From Oryzomonas japonica (GTDB lineage Bacteria > Desulfobacterota > Desulfuromonadia > Geobacterales > Pseudopelobacteraceae), in contig NZ_VZQZ01000009.1 of the NCBI RefSeq assembly GCF_008802365.1, positions 60,185-124,184 of the forward strand: DNA of 64,000 bases. Direction: 5' to 3'. A program made the translations under genes and the position numbers. Within the stretch, counting starts at the first letter, position 1; the number at the start of each line of letters is the position of its first letter. Below, one piece after another: positions 7,813 through 16,622 of this stretch. The notes below the pieces were generated by a model that saw nothing but the letters and a program-made list of their open reading frames with translations, was not told where the DNA came from and did not search any database.

Positions 7813-10389
7813 ATGAAAAACAAACCATCCAGCCCCATAACACTGAAACGCTTTATCGTTATCGCCAGCCTGGCCGTGTCAAGCATCACCTTCCTGATCG
7901 TCCTGGCCGTCAGCTCCTACATCTACAAAAAACACCTCGAAAACTCCCTGACCCGCCTTTCCGGTTCCATCTCCCAGCAGATCTTCAACTCCATACACCA
8001 GGGCATGGAACGGGGCTGGACCCGCATCGACATCGACCGGTTCCTCACCCAGTTCCGCCGGGCCTTTCCCGAAACCTTCACGGCCGCGGTCTTCCGCAGC
8101 GAGGCGATCAACCGCCAGTACGGCACCCCTTCGACCGAGATCACGGACAGCGACGCCCAGCGGGTATTTGCCAAGGGCACGCCCCACTCCCGGCGGGACG
8201 GGGACCTGATCAGCCAGTACTATCCCTTCAAGGCGGAAGAGCAATGCCGGACCTGCCACCTGACGGCCCGTACCGGAGAGGTCCTGGGGGTGGTGAGGGT
8301 CACCGAGGATTTCCGCGCCATGCGACAGAAGGCGATGCACGACATCTTCGTCATCTTCGCCCTGTTCTCGCCCTTCCCCCTGGTGATGTCCTTCCTGGTC
8401 GCCGGCTACATCAACCGCCGCATCGGTGCGGCAGTCGACATACTCAGCCACAAGGTGCAGACGGTCAACCGGGTCACCGACCTCACCACCCTGGAACTGG
8501 GGAACCAGCACACCGGCTTTGCGGAGTTGGACAACATCTTCGGCGAGTTCGGCAAGATTGTGGAGCGGATCAGGAAGGTTGCCGTGGGCAAGGAGATGCT
8601 GGAGTTCGAGATCCAGGTGCTGGAACGGTTCATCATCACCTCCGAGTCCATAAAGGACTGGAAGGAGCGGGTCGCGTACCTCTTGACCGAGGTCGGCAAG
8701 GTCATGCAGGTCTACACCATGTTTTGCATCTTCCAGGTGGATGACGAGGTTTTCGATATCGAGATCTTCTGGAAGCACCCCCCCACCGCCGAGACCAAGA
8801 GCATCATGGAGGAGATCATCCGGGGGAGGATCAAGGAGGAGCGCGTCAAGATCGACATGCCTGCCTCCATCAAGGTGGTCCACAACATCGTCGGCAGCCA
8901 GGACGCGCCGCTCCACCTGGACCGGGCCGCGATCGAGCTGCAAACCAAATCCCTGCTCCTCAAGGCCCCCCAGATCGGCGGCGTGGTGGGCATCGGTTTC
9001 CAATCCAAAATGGCCACCGACCCGATCCGCTCCCTGGTCATCGACAGCATCCTCACCACCATGCTCAACGTGGTCGGCTCCATCAAGGCCATCTACAAGT
9101 ACACCAAGGACCTTGAGTACTATGCCACCCGCGACCCCTTGACCAACCTCTACAACCAGCGCGTATTCTGGGAGCTGCTCGGATACGAGGTGGGGCGCGC
9201 CGAGCGGCACGACTACAGTTTCGGCCTGCTGTTGATCGACCTGGACAATTTCAAGTGCGTCAACGACACCCACGGCCACCTCTTCGGCGACAAATTCCTG
9301 ACCAAGGTCGGGGCCACCATCCACGAATGCCTGCGCAAGGGGGACATCCTGGCACGCTACGGCGGCGACGAATTCACCGTCGCCATTGTGGAGGCGGACA
9401 AGGAGCAGGTCTACATGGTGGCGAACCGGATCAGGGAGGCCTTGGAAGAGATGGCGGTGGTCTCCTCGGAGGGTATCACGGTCCGCGGCACCGCCTCCAT
9501 CGGCATGGCGATCTTTCCGATCCACGCCAAAAACGAAAAAGATCTGTTCATCTTCGCCGACAACATGACCTACAAGGCCAAGAACTCGGGCAAGAACCGG
9601 CTGGTCGTCCCGACGGAAGACGACGTGATCGAGGTTTTCAAGAAGAGCGGCGAACTCTCCCGCACACTCATCAAGGCGGTGGACGAGAAACTGATCACCC
9701 CCTATTTCCAGCCCATCGTCGCCACATCCGACGGCGCCGTCACCTGCCACGAGGTGCTCTGCCGGATCGAGATCGGGAACGAGGTCCTTCCCGCGGTCGA
9801 ATTCATCGAGATGGCCGAGGCCCTCGGCATCATCAGCAAACTGGACTACATCCTCATGGAAAAGGTCTTTCAGAAGGTCCGGGCGGAACGGCACGAGGGG
9901 ATACTTTTCATCAACCTCTCCCCCAAATCGCTCATCCTCAATGAATTCATCCCGACCATCATCAGGCTGACCCACACCTATGGCATCGCCCACGAGAAGA
10001 TCGTCTTCGAACTGACGGAGCGGGAAACCGTCAAGAACATGACCCTGCTGGAACGGTTCGTGGAGGAGTTGAAGCTCGAAGGTTTCAAATTCGCCATCGA
10101 CGATTTCGGGTCGGGCTTTTCCTCGTTCCAGTACATCCGACGGCTACCGGTGGATTTCGTCAAGATTGAAGGGGTATTTGTGCGCAACATGCTCAACGAC
10201 CCCAAGGATATGGCCTTCGTCAAGACCCTTGCCGTGCTGGCCAAGGAGTTCGGCATCCAATCGGTCGCGGAATATATCGAAAACGAGGAACTGTTCGAGG
10301 CGGTACGGAAAATGGGGATCGACTACGCCCAGGGGTACCATACCGGCATGCCGACGCCCGGCTTTGCGGAGCCGCCCCGGATAGTGTGA
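7813..10389 (+). CDS. Membrane c-haem sensor with GGDEF and EAL domains
   Basis: An 858-aa protein likely to make and/or break cyclic di-GMP in response to a periplasmic redox or ligand signal. Membrane helices at about 15-36 and 177-200 flank a periplasmic segment with one c-type haem motif, CRTCH (residues 145-149). A cytoplasmic linker leads to a GGDEF domain. GGDEF (517-521) is intact, with an RxxD inhibitory site at 508-511. Asp493 occupies the GHxxGD position, typical of cyclic di-GMP rather than cGAMP synthases. The EAL domain has EVL (647-649) in place of EAL but keeps ELTERE, DDFGSGFSS and AEYIE, so phosphodiesterase activity remains plausible. It stands alone between mfd and the chaperone genes. 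Confidence 0.92.
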   Translation: MKNKPSSPITLKRFIVIASLAVSSITFLIVLAVSSYIYKKHLENSLTRLSGSISQQIFNSIHQGMERGWTRIDIDRFLTQFRRAFPETFTAAVFRSEAINRQYGTPSTEITDSDAQRVFAKGTPHSRRDGDLISQYYPFKAEEQCRTCHLTARTGEVLGVVRVTEDFRAMRQKAMHDIFVIFALFSPFPLVMSFLVAGYINRRIGAAVDILSHKVQTVNRVTDLTTLELGNQHTGFAELDNIFGEFGKIVERIRKVAVGKEMLEFEIQVLERFIITSESIKDWKERVAYLLTEVGKVMQVYTMFCIFQVDDEVFDIEIFWKHPPTAETKSIMEEIIRGRIKEERVKIDMPASIKVVHNIVGSQDAPLHLDRAAIELQTKSLLLKAPQIGGVVGIGFQSKMATDPIRSLVIDSILTTMLNVVGSIKAIYKYTKDLEYYATRDPLTNLYNQRVFWELLGYEVGRAERHDYSFGLLLIDLDNFKCVNDTHGHLFGDKFLTKVGATIHECLRKGDILARYGGDEFTVAIVEADKEQVYMVANRIREALEEMAVVSSEGITVRGTASIGMAIFPIHAKNEKDLFIFADNMTYKAKNSGKNRLVVPTEDDVIEVFKKSGELSRTLIKAVDEKLITPYFQPIVATSDGAVTCHEVLCRIEIGNEVLPAVEFIEMAEALGIISKLDYILMEKVFQKVRAERHEGILFINLSPKSLILNEFIPTIIRLTHTYGIAHEKIVFELTERETVKNMTLLERFVEELKLEGFKFAIDDFGSGFSSFQYIRRLPVDFVKIEGVFVRNMLNDPKDMAFVKTLAVLAKEFGIQSVAEYIENEELFEAVRKMGIDYAQGYHTGMPTPGFAEPPRIV

Positions 10390-10494
10390 AAAGCCGTCCG
10401 GAAACGGCACGAAAAGAGTTGCCACCTTGTTCGGTGTGTGGTATTTTTTCGAGGTTTTTAACAACTTCATCGCCCCAATAATAAAGGAGATTCC

Positions 10495-11445
10495 GTGAAA
10501 GCTATCGCCAGCACCAAAACCATCGCCGCCGCCCTCTGCATAGCAGCCCTTTTCGGTTGCCAGAAGGGGTCAACAGGGTCAACAACGGAAACAAAGAAGG
10601 AAGGCCAGGTCGTGGCCGAGGTCAACGGCAGCACCATCACCACCGGTGACTTCACCCGCGAATTGAAGAATCTCCCCGAGTACCTCAAGAGCATGGCCGA
10701 TACCCCCCAGGGACGCAAGGAGATGATGGACACCATGGTGATCCGCGAGCTGATCCTGCAGCAGGCGGCCAAGGACGGCCTGGACAAGAGCCCGGAGATC
10801 GCCGAAAAGCTGGCCGACCTCAAGAAGCGCCTGATTGTCGAGTCGTTCCTGAAGAAAAAGGTCGAGACCGACGCCAAGGTTTCCGACGAGGACCTGAAAA
10901 AATTCTACGAGCAGAACAAGGATAAGTTCAAAACCGGCGATCAGATGAGAGCCAGCCACATCCTGGTCAAAACCGAAAAGCAAGCCAAGGATATCCTGGC
11001 CCAGATCAAGGCCGGCGGTAAATTCGAAGACCTAGCCAAGAAGAACTCCGTTGACGCATCCGCGGCACAGGGCGGCGATCTGGGGTGGTTCAACAAAGGC
11101 TCCATGGTGCCGGTTTTCGAAAAGGCCGCTCTTGCGCTGAAGGAAGGCCAGGTTTCCGATGTGGTTAAATCCGACTTCGGCTATCACATCATCAAGCTGA
11201 CCGGCAAACGCTCCGCCGGCGTCCGCCCCTTCGAAGAGGTCAAGGAGCAGATCAAGGCCGCCGTCATGCCGAGCAAACAGCAGGAGGTCTTCCAGAAGAT
11301 CAAGGACGAGCTGAAGAAAACCGCCAAGATCAACATCAAGGAAGACGTGCTGAACAGCATCGGCGGCGCCAAAGGCGACAGCAAGCCTGCGACAGCCCCG
11401 GCTGCCCCGGCTGCCCCGGCAACTCCGGCCGCACCCGGCAAATAA
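10495..11445 (+). CDS. Parvulin-type peptidyl-prolyl isomerase lipoprotein
   Basis: An envelope folding catalyst of the PpiC/PrsA type. It starts at GTG 10495, six bases after AAGGAGA. The N-terminus is a lipoprotein signal ending in LFGC (Cys at about 20). A SurA-like helical domain (about 45-145) comes before a single parvulin domain starting at MRASHILVK and closing with FGYHIIKL (about 155-245). The tail is a low-complexity Ala/Pro stretch. It is followed closely by a second parvulin gene, with a terminator-like hairpin between. Confidence 0.9.
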   Translation: MKAIASTKTIAAALCIAALFGCQKGSTGSTTETKKEGQVVAEVNGSTITTGDFTRELKNLPEYLKSMADTPQGRKEMMDTMVIRELILQQAAKDGLDKSPEIAEKLADLKKRLIVESFLKKKVETDAKVSDEDLKKFYEQNKDKFKTGDQMRASHILVKTEKQAKDILAQIKAGGKFEDLAKKNSVDASAAQGGDLGWFNKGSMVPVFEKAALALKEGQVSDVVKSDFGYHIIKLTGKRSAGVRPFEEVKEQIKAAVMPSKQQEVFQKIKDELKKTAKINIKEDVLNSIGGAKGDSKPATAPAAPAAPATPAAPGK

Positions 11446-11488
11446 CAACCCGTGACCGGTCCGGACCATATCCGCATATAACGCCAAC

Positions 11489-11528
11489 AACAGAAAGGGT
11501 GGGCTCTGCCCGCCCTTTCTCGTTTTCC
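11489..11528 (+). terminator. Rho-independent terminator after the PPIase lipoprotein gene
   Basis: An inverted repeat GAAAGGGTGGGC / GCCCGCCCTTTC with a three-base loop is followed by TCGTTTT. It lies 45 bases after the stop of the lipoprotein gene and just upstream of the surA-like start, so it may cause partial termination between the two. Confidence 0.75.
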
Positions 11529-11542
11529 CCGACGAGAGACCC

Positions 11543-12529
11543 ATGCCTATGAAACGAAACACCTGCGCCCTGTTGCTCATCTGCCTGTTCCTGGCGCCCG
11601 CCGGAGCCCAGGCCAAGGTGATCAACGCCATTGCCGCCATCGTCAACGACGAGATCATCACCCTGCACGAGATTAACCGGGAAGCCCAGCCGGCCCTTCG
11701 TGATGCTGATCAGAAGTCGCCCCTGGACGACGCCGGCCGCAGCAAGATCCGTCATGCCGTCCTGAACCAGTTGGTCGAGAAAAAGCTGATCGAACAGAAG
11801 GCCCGGGAGTTGAACATCAAGATCGGCGACGAGGAGATTCGTCAAGCCATCGACGATGTGAAGCGGCAGAACAAGATCCCCTCCCAGGAGGCGCTGGTGT
11901 CCGCCCTGGCCACCCAGGGGCTCACCTTCGACCAGTACCGGGACCAGTTACGGGACCAGCTTGAACGCCTCAGGCTGGTCAGCATGGAGGTCCGCGCTAA
12001 GATCCAGGTGGGCGAGTCGGAGATGCGGGAGTACTACGAGGCCAACCAGGCGAAATACACGGAGGATGAGAGTTTCCACGCCCGGCACATCTTCTTCCGC
12101 ACCAGCGAAAAGGCTCCGGCCGAGGAGATCAAGCGCGCCATGACCACCGCCCTGATGGTGCTGGCCGAGGCCAAAAGCGGCAAGGACTTTGTCGAGCTGG
12201 CCAAGAGCTACTCGGAAGACCCGGCAGCCCGCAAGGACGGCGGCGACCTTGGGGTGTTCAAGAAGGGGGACATGCTGCCGGAACTGGAGCAGACCATCCT
12301 GGCCCTGAAGCCGGGCGAGGTGAGCGAACTGGTTTCCACTCCGGCCGGATTTCACATCATCAAGCTGGAGGAGCGGATCAAGGGCAAGGTAAAGCCGTTC
12401 GAGAGCGTCAAAGCCGAGATCGAGGACACCATCTACCGGAAAAAATCCGAGGAGCGCTTCAGCCAGTGGGCAAAGGAGCTGCGCAGCAGGGCCAGCGTGG
12501 AGATCAAGGATTTGAAGGGGCTTTTGTAG
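11543..12529 (+). CDS. surA: SurA-like periplasmic peptidyl-prolyl isomerase
   Basis: A 328-aa outer-membrane-protein chaperone of the SurA type. A cleavable signal peptide (about 1-24, ending AQA) is followed by the SurA N-domain (KVINAIAAIVNDEIITLHEI). One parvulin domain starts near FHARHIFFR and ends GFHIIKLEE. There is one PPIase domain, not the two of E. coli SurA, which is common in this phylum. It follows the PPIase lipoprotein gene on the same strand. Its last 40 codons and its terminator recur in decayed form near 16.5 kb. Confidence 0.88.
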   Translation: MPMKRNTCALLLICLFLAPAGAQAKVINAIAAIVNDEIITLHEINREAQPALRDADQKSPLDDAGRSKIRHAVLNQLVEKKLIEQKARELNIKIGDEEIRQAIDDVKRQNKIPSQEALVSALATQGLTFDQYRDQLRDQLERLRLVSMEVRAKIQVGESEMREYYEANQAKYTEDESFHARHIFFRTSEKAPAEEIKRAMTTALMVLAEAKSGKDFVELAKSYSEDPAARKDGGDLGVFKKGDMLPELEQTILALKPGEVSELVSTPAGFHIIKLEERIKGKVKPFESVKAEIEDTIYRKKSEERFSQWAKELRSRASVEIKDLKGLL

Positions 12530-12557
12530 GCGCTACCGCTGGGTGATATAAAAACAA

Positions 12558-12601
12558 CAACAGCCGTTCCTCCTGACAAGGGGAACGGCTGTTTGCGTTT
12601 C
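12558..12601 (+). terminator. Terminator after the surA-like gene
   Basis: The stem ACAGCCGTTCC / GGAACGGCTGT is followed by TTTGCGTTT, thirty bases after the stop codon. A near copy, including the preceding AAACAACAACAG, occurs at 16552-16597. Confidence 0.8.
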
Positions 12602-12712
12602 GCGCTCGTACATTATTTTGAGATTGGATAACATTGCAATCTAAAGTATATTTCTGTAGTATTCGTACAAGTAAAAGATCACCTGTATTGAGGAGCATTT
12701 GAAAAAATTCTT

Positions 12713-14329
12713 ATGAAAGAATTATGTCGATTACTTCAAGACCGTTGGGATCTCATCTGCGCATTAGGTATCTGCCTATTGGCATTTGCCATAAGATATC
12801 ATTTTATCATCACCTATCAGCATCCCATGATGATTCATGAACAGGATGCCATAGGATACATGGAAATAGCAAAAAGAATAGTGCAGCTACAACCACTATA
12901 TGTAAGTGGGAGGCCTCCTGGCTATCCAATAATTATTTCTTTTTTTTCACTTTTACCGATAGAATTAGAGTATGCGGCTCGCCTTGCTTCAATCTTTATG
13001 GATGCTTGTATCGTTTTCCCTCTGTATTTTCTTGCCAGATCATATTTTCCCCGTCTCCTTGCTTTGGCAGTATGCCTGTTGTGGACCTTCTTTTCTTTTA
13101 GCCTGTATTTCTCAACATCACCCCTGAGTCAATCCAGTTATCTCTTATATTTACTTTCAGCAATTGTATTTTTAAAAAATGGCTTGGATAAAAAAAACAT
13201 ACAATGGCTTTTTGGAGCAGGAATATTATTTTCTCTTTCCTTTTTAGCCAGACCAGAAGGTATTGCTGGCTTTGCCTGTGGATTTACAATGTGCCTTATT
13301 CCGCTATTAAATAGAGAAAATATCAAAAATATAAAAATATTTTTTCTACCTATTTCTATCTTGTTTGGATTTATGCTTCTCACAGGTCCTTATTTAATCG
13401 CATTTCATAACGAGACGGGGTACTGGGGTATTACCGCAAAATCTGAAGCAGCACTGAAGGGGCAGGATGGTGTTGTAAAGTTAGACTCAAAAGGGGAATT
13501 GGAAAAAAATAAGCCAGGGGTATCAGTCTGGAAGGAGTATTATGGTACGCTTCCAAACTTCATAAACGCGATCAAAGATAATATAAAAGCTTATTACAAT
13601 GTATATTACCGAACTTTTCCGCCTTGGATGCATATAATATCATTAATTGGAATTATAGCACTCCTTTGGGGGAGGAGAGCCACAAACGTTCCTTATATCT
13701 TAATCTTATTGGCAGTTACAGCTCCGAATTACATAGTAAATGTATCGAAAAGCCACTCCTATCTTTATTCTGTGTTTCCAGTATTTTTCGTTTGTTTTAT
13801 TGCAGGTATGGAAGTTTTTGCTAAATTAACTAAGTATATTATTGATAAACTCAAATTATTAACAAAACCTACGTTCAATAAAGCAGTAATAGAGTTTATC
13901 ATTATAATAATTATTTCATACATTTCTTTTGAGTCCTACAAACTGGCCGACAATAGTTATCAAGGACTAATTTATGAGGCCCATAAAACTGAAAAAATAT
14001 TTAAGGAACCGGGTGAATTTATAAAATTGAATTCATCAAAAAATGAAATCATCATGACCCGATGGGGGTTAGTTGGTTATTTTGCGGACCGGCCGGTGGT
14101 AACACTTCCGAAAGGGGGCGTTAAGGAAGTCATTGACTATGGCAGAAAACATGGGGTTCATTTTCTATTAATTGATACTGAGTCAGTTCTTTCCAGGAGA
14201 CAGGAACTTATGGAACTACTTGATCCACTAGGTAATAAATCAATAAATCCTGAATACGGAATAGAAGTCGTGACTCGAAATTTGTATCCTGACATTGGTG
14301 GATATGTTGTTTATCGTTATAGAATTTGA
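12713..14329 (+). CDS. GT39-like membrane glycosyltransferase (ArnT/PMT fold)
   Basis: A 538-aa polytopic membrane protein, likely transferring a sugar from a lipid-phosphate donor. It has about ten hydrophobic segments. An N-terminal periplasmic loop contains HEQDAIGYMEIAKRI and SGRPPGYPI, the acidic and RPPGYP pattern of ArnT/PMT-type enzymes. A soluble C-terminal part follows. Codon use is strikingly AT-rich compared with the flanking genes, which points to horizontal acquisition. It is the first gene of a tight three-gene set; its stop overlaps the leader of the GT2 gene. The substrate cannot be told from sequence. Confidence 0.8.
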   Translation: MKELCRLLQDRWDLICALGICLLAFAIRYHFIITYQHPMMIHEQDAIGYMEIAKRIVQLQPLYVSGRPPGYPIIISFFSLLPIELEYAARLASIFMDACIVFPLYFLARSYFPRLLALAVCLLWTFFSFSLYFSTSPLSQSSYLLYLLSAIVFLKNGLDKKNIQWLFGAGILFSLSFLARPEGIAGFACGFTMCLIPLLNRENIKNIKIFFLPISILFGFMLLTGPYLIAFHNETGYWGITAKSEAALKGQDGVVKLDSKGELEKNKPGVSVWKEYYGTLPNFINAIKDNIKAYYNVYYRTFPPWMHIISLIGIIALLWGRRATNVPYILILLAVTAPNYIVNVSKSHSYLYSVFPVFFVCFIAGMEVFAKLTKYIIDKLKLLTKPTFNKAVIEFIIIIIISYISFESYKLADNSYQGLIYEAHKTEKIFKEPGEFIKLNSSKNEIIMTRWGLVGYFADRPVVTLPKGGVKEVIDYGRKHGVHFLLIDTESVLSRRQELMELLDPLGNKSINPEYGIEVVTRNLYPDIGGYVVYRYRI

Positions 14330-14340
14330 GGGAGGACCTC

Positions 14341-15501
14341 GTGGAACTGACTATCCTGATGCCGTGCCTGAATGAGGCTGAAACGCTGGAAATATGTATA
14401 AAGAGAGCGGCAAAACTACTTGAAGACAACAAAATTGATGGCGAAATAGTAATTTCCGACAATGGCTCAACGGATGGCAGCCAGGAGATTGCAAGGCGTT
14501 GTGGTGCCAGAGTTGTCAATTGCCCTGTTCGGGGCTACGGTGCTGCACTCCAATACGGCATTGAGCAGGCTGAAGGTGACTTTATTCTGATGGGAGACAG
14601 CGATGACAGCTATCATTTCGATGAATCATGGCCGATGATTCTAGCTTTACGGCAGGGCTATGATGTTTGTATGGGGACTCGTTTAAAAGGAACTATTATG
14701 CCAGGTGCAATGCCATTACTTAACAGACGCCTTGGAAACCCTGTACTCACTGGCATAGGAAAACTGTTATTCCATACTAAACTGAGCGATTTCCATTGTG
14801 GCATGCGGGCTTTCCGTCAGAAAGAAATTATAAAGCTTAATCTTGTAACAACGGGAATGGAGTGGGCATCTGAAATGGTCATTAAATCAAATCTTGCCGG
14901 ATTGAAAATGACTGAAGTGCCTATCACTCTGCATAAGGATGGACGCTCTAGACCACCTCATTTGAGGCGGTGGCGAGATGGCTGGAGGCACTTACGCTTT
15001 ATGCTTTTGCATTCCCCCAATTGGCTTTTTACCCTTCCCGGTGCTTTACTGATTCTTGCAGGGGCAACCGGTGAAGCGGTTCTCGGACATGGAACGGTAA
15101 AAATCGGTAATGCTGTTCTTGACGTGCACTCTCTTCTGGTAATGGCATTCTTAATAATACTTGGTGTACAAATTCTATTCTCCGGTATTTTTGCAAATAT
15201 TTATACCCGAACAGTCGGCATTCTTCCCTGGAACGAAAAATTTGATCAGATAATTAAAAAATTGACTCTTGAGAAGCTTCTTTTAGTTTCATTGATTCTT
15301 GGGGGAGTTGGCATTACAGGTGTTACTACCTGTACATGGCACTGGTATGCTCAAGGATTTTCACCACTCGATTATCAAACAACTATGCGTAAACTGGTGC
15401 CATCCTTAACACTGCTTACAATAGCAGTGCAGGGGATCTTTAATGGTTTTATGCTCTCTATCCTATTTCTAAAACATGGGAGCAAGAATGCCAGAGATTA
15501 A
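14341..15501 (+). CDS. Family 2 glycosyltransferase, polyprenyl-phosphate sugar synthase type
   Basis: A 386-aa enzyme probably loading a sugar onto polyprenyl phosphate, which would supply the GT39-like protein upstream. The catalytic domain (about 1-230) begins with LTILMPCLNEAETLE and has the nucleotide-binding DNGSTDGS and a DxD-like GDSDDSY. The C-terminal 150 residues contain three or four membrane helices, as in DPM1/GtrB-like proteins. The GTG start at 14341 was chosen because GAGGGAGGA lies just before it; a TTG at 14326 overlaps the previous stop. It overlaps the next gene by a few codons. Confidence 0.85.
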   Translation: MELTILMPCLNEAETLEICIKRAAKLLEDNKIDGEIVISDNGSTDGSQEIARRCGARVVNCPVRGYGAALQYGIEQAEGDFILMGDSDDSYHFDESWPMILALRQGYDVCMGTRLKGTIMPGAMPLLNRRLGNPVLTGIGKLLFHTKLSDFHCGMRAFRQKEIIKLNLVTTGMEWASEMVIKSNLAGLKMTEVPITLHKDGRSRPPHLRRWRDGWRHLRFMLLHSPNWLFTLPGALLILAGATGEAVLGHGTVKIGNAVLDVHSLLVMAFLIILGVQILFSGIFANIYTRTVGILPWNEKFDQIIKKLTLEKLLLVSLILGGVGITGVTTCTWHWYAQGFSPLDYQTTMRKLVPSLTLLTIAVQGIFNGFMLSILFLKHGSKNARD

Positions 15502-16201
15502 TTTTGATGAATATGTTGGTGAGTACCGCAACATAATTAATCAGGTATCACGCATCAGCGGGGAACAGTTTGAGTTTTTCATTCAACTCCGGCTTCAGCT
15601 GATGAAATCGCGCGTTTTTGAGCAATTCCAATCACTCAACAAAATAAGGATTCTTGACTTTGGCTGTGGGGCAGGTGCCACTGAAATATATTTAAAAGAG
15701 ACATTTCCTGAAGCATCTATCTATGCCATTGACTCTTCTGCCCAATCGATACGTGCTGCGCGGGAGAGGAATATCGAAGGAGTTGAATTCATTCATTCCG
15801 ATGCGTTCGAACTCCCTTTTCCGGACAGCTATTTTGACTTGATTTATTCAAATGGGACGTTCCATCACATCCCCCCTCTCCATCACAAAAAGATCATTTC
15901 TGAAATATCCCGGATCTGCCGGGTTGGTGGGAATTTCTTTATTTTTGAAAACAACCCCAAAAATCCTCTTATGATGAGAGCAATGAGGAATAATCCATTT
16001 GATGCAGATGCCATAGTTGTACGCCCTTACATGCTCAAAAGGATAACGGCGATAGCAGGCTTTGTTCAAAAAGAGGTGTGTTACTATTTTTTCTTTCCTA
16101 AATTTCTACGATTTTTGAGATTTTCGGAAAAATGGTTGAGTAGTATTCCTCTGGGTGCACAGTATTTCTATTGGTCAATCAAGCAACCAACTACCAATTG
16201 A
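15488..16201 (+). CDS. Class I SAM-dependent methyltransferase
   Basis: A 237-aa soluble methyltransferase. The SAM-binding motif ILDFGCGAGATEIYL lies near residue 50. An acidic post-I motif (YAIDSS) and motif IV-like DLIYSNGTFHHI follow, as in the Methyltransf_11 group. The start at 15488 follows a GGGAG; the alternative ATG is at 15476. It overlaps the GT2 gene and shares its AT-rich composition, so it probably modifies the same glycan or lipid. The target is unknown. Confidence 0.82.
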   Translation: MPEINFDEYVGEYRNIINQVSRISGEQFEFFIQLRLQLMKSRVFEQFQSLNKIRILDFGCGAGATEIYLKETFPEASIYAIDSSAQSIRAARERNIEGVEFIHSDAFELPFPDSYFDLIYSNGTFHHIPPLHHKKIISEISRICRVGGNFFIFENNPKNPLMMRAMRNNPFDADAIVVRPYMLKRITAIAGFVQKEVCYYFFFPKFLRFLRFSEKWLSSIPLGAQYFYWSIKQPTTN

Positions 16202-16427
16202 TAAACAGAAACAATTTGGGCGACCTGGTTTGTCAGTCAAAACCTGCATTATTAACGTGGTGGGTAAAAATGAACACATTCAAAGCGTGGTTTCCGGTTA
16301 CACCTCCTCCCCCCTGTCAGGGCTGACCCTACTAACTTTGTGATAACCGCCTTCAACGCTCTTGGCGAATCAGCGGCATCATCCGAGGTGAGTACAACAC
16401 CGGCAAATTTATGCCGCGGCATCCTCG
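16202..16427 (+). pseudogene. Debris with a fibronectin type III-like remnant
   Basis: No intact gene is present. From about 16328 to 16411 the + strand translates to NFVITAFNALGESAASSEVS and TTPA. This is the characteristic end of a fibronectin type III domain (xVTAxNxxGES..S..VSxTPA), without a start or the rest of the domain. It abuts the chaperone remnant and looks like recombination debris at the right edge of the AT-rich island. Confidence 0.5.
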
Positions 16428-16530
16428 TCGGCAGGATTCCGTATCATCAAACTGGAGGAGCGGATAAGTGGAAGATGAGGCCGTTCAAGGACGTCAAGGA
16501 CAAGATTGAAGATTTGAAGGGGTTCCTGTC
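16428..16530 (+). pseudogene. Decayed fragment of a SurA-like PPIase C-terminus
   Basis: The + strand reads AGFRIIKLEERISG. After a one-base loss it continues in another frame as KMRPFKDVKDKIED and LKGF. This aligns with the end of the intact surA-like protein (AGFHIIKLEERIKG, KVKPFESVKAEIED, LKGLL). About 75 bases present in the intact gene are missing from the copy. There is no start codon or N-terminus. It is therefore a frameshifted 3'-end copy, and its terminator follows. Confidence 0.8.
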
Positions 16531-16551
16531 GTCGCGACATCTGGATGATCT

Positions 16552-16599
16552 TAAACAACAACAGCCGTTCCCCCTGAAAGGAAACGGCCGTCTTTTTGT
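16552..16599 (+). terminator. Duplicate of the surA terminator
   Basis: The hairpin ACAGCCGTTCC / GGAAACGGCCGT with a CTTTTTG tail is near-identical to the one after the intact surA-like gene, including the preceding AAACAACAACAG. It follows the decayed surA fragment. Confidence 0.75.
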
Positions 16600-16622
16600 T
16601 GTTGTCTGCCGGATTATCCAGA

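Noticed and set aside
7813-10389. cGAMP synthase (Hypr-type GGDEF) as partner of the riboswitches
   Set aside because: Asp493 is at the substrate-selectivity position where Hypr enzymes have Ser, so this looks like a standard diguanylate cyclase.
12530-16606. Transposon or prophage
   Set aside because: No transposase, integrase or terminal inverted repeats are visible; only the duplicated surA end marks the edge.
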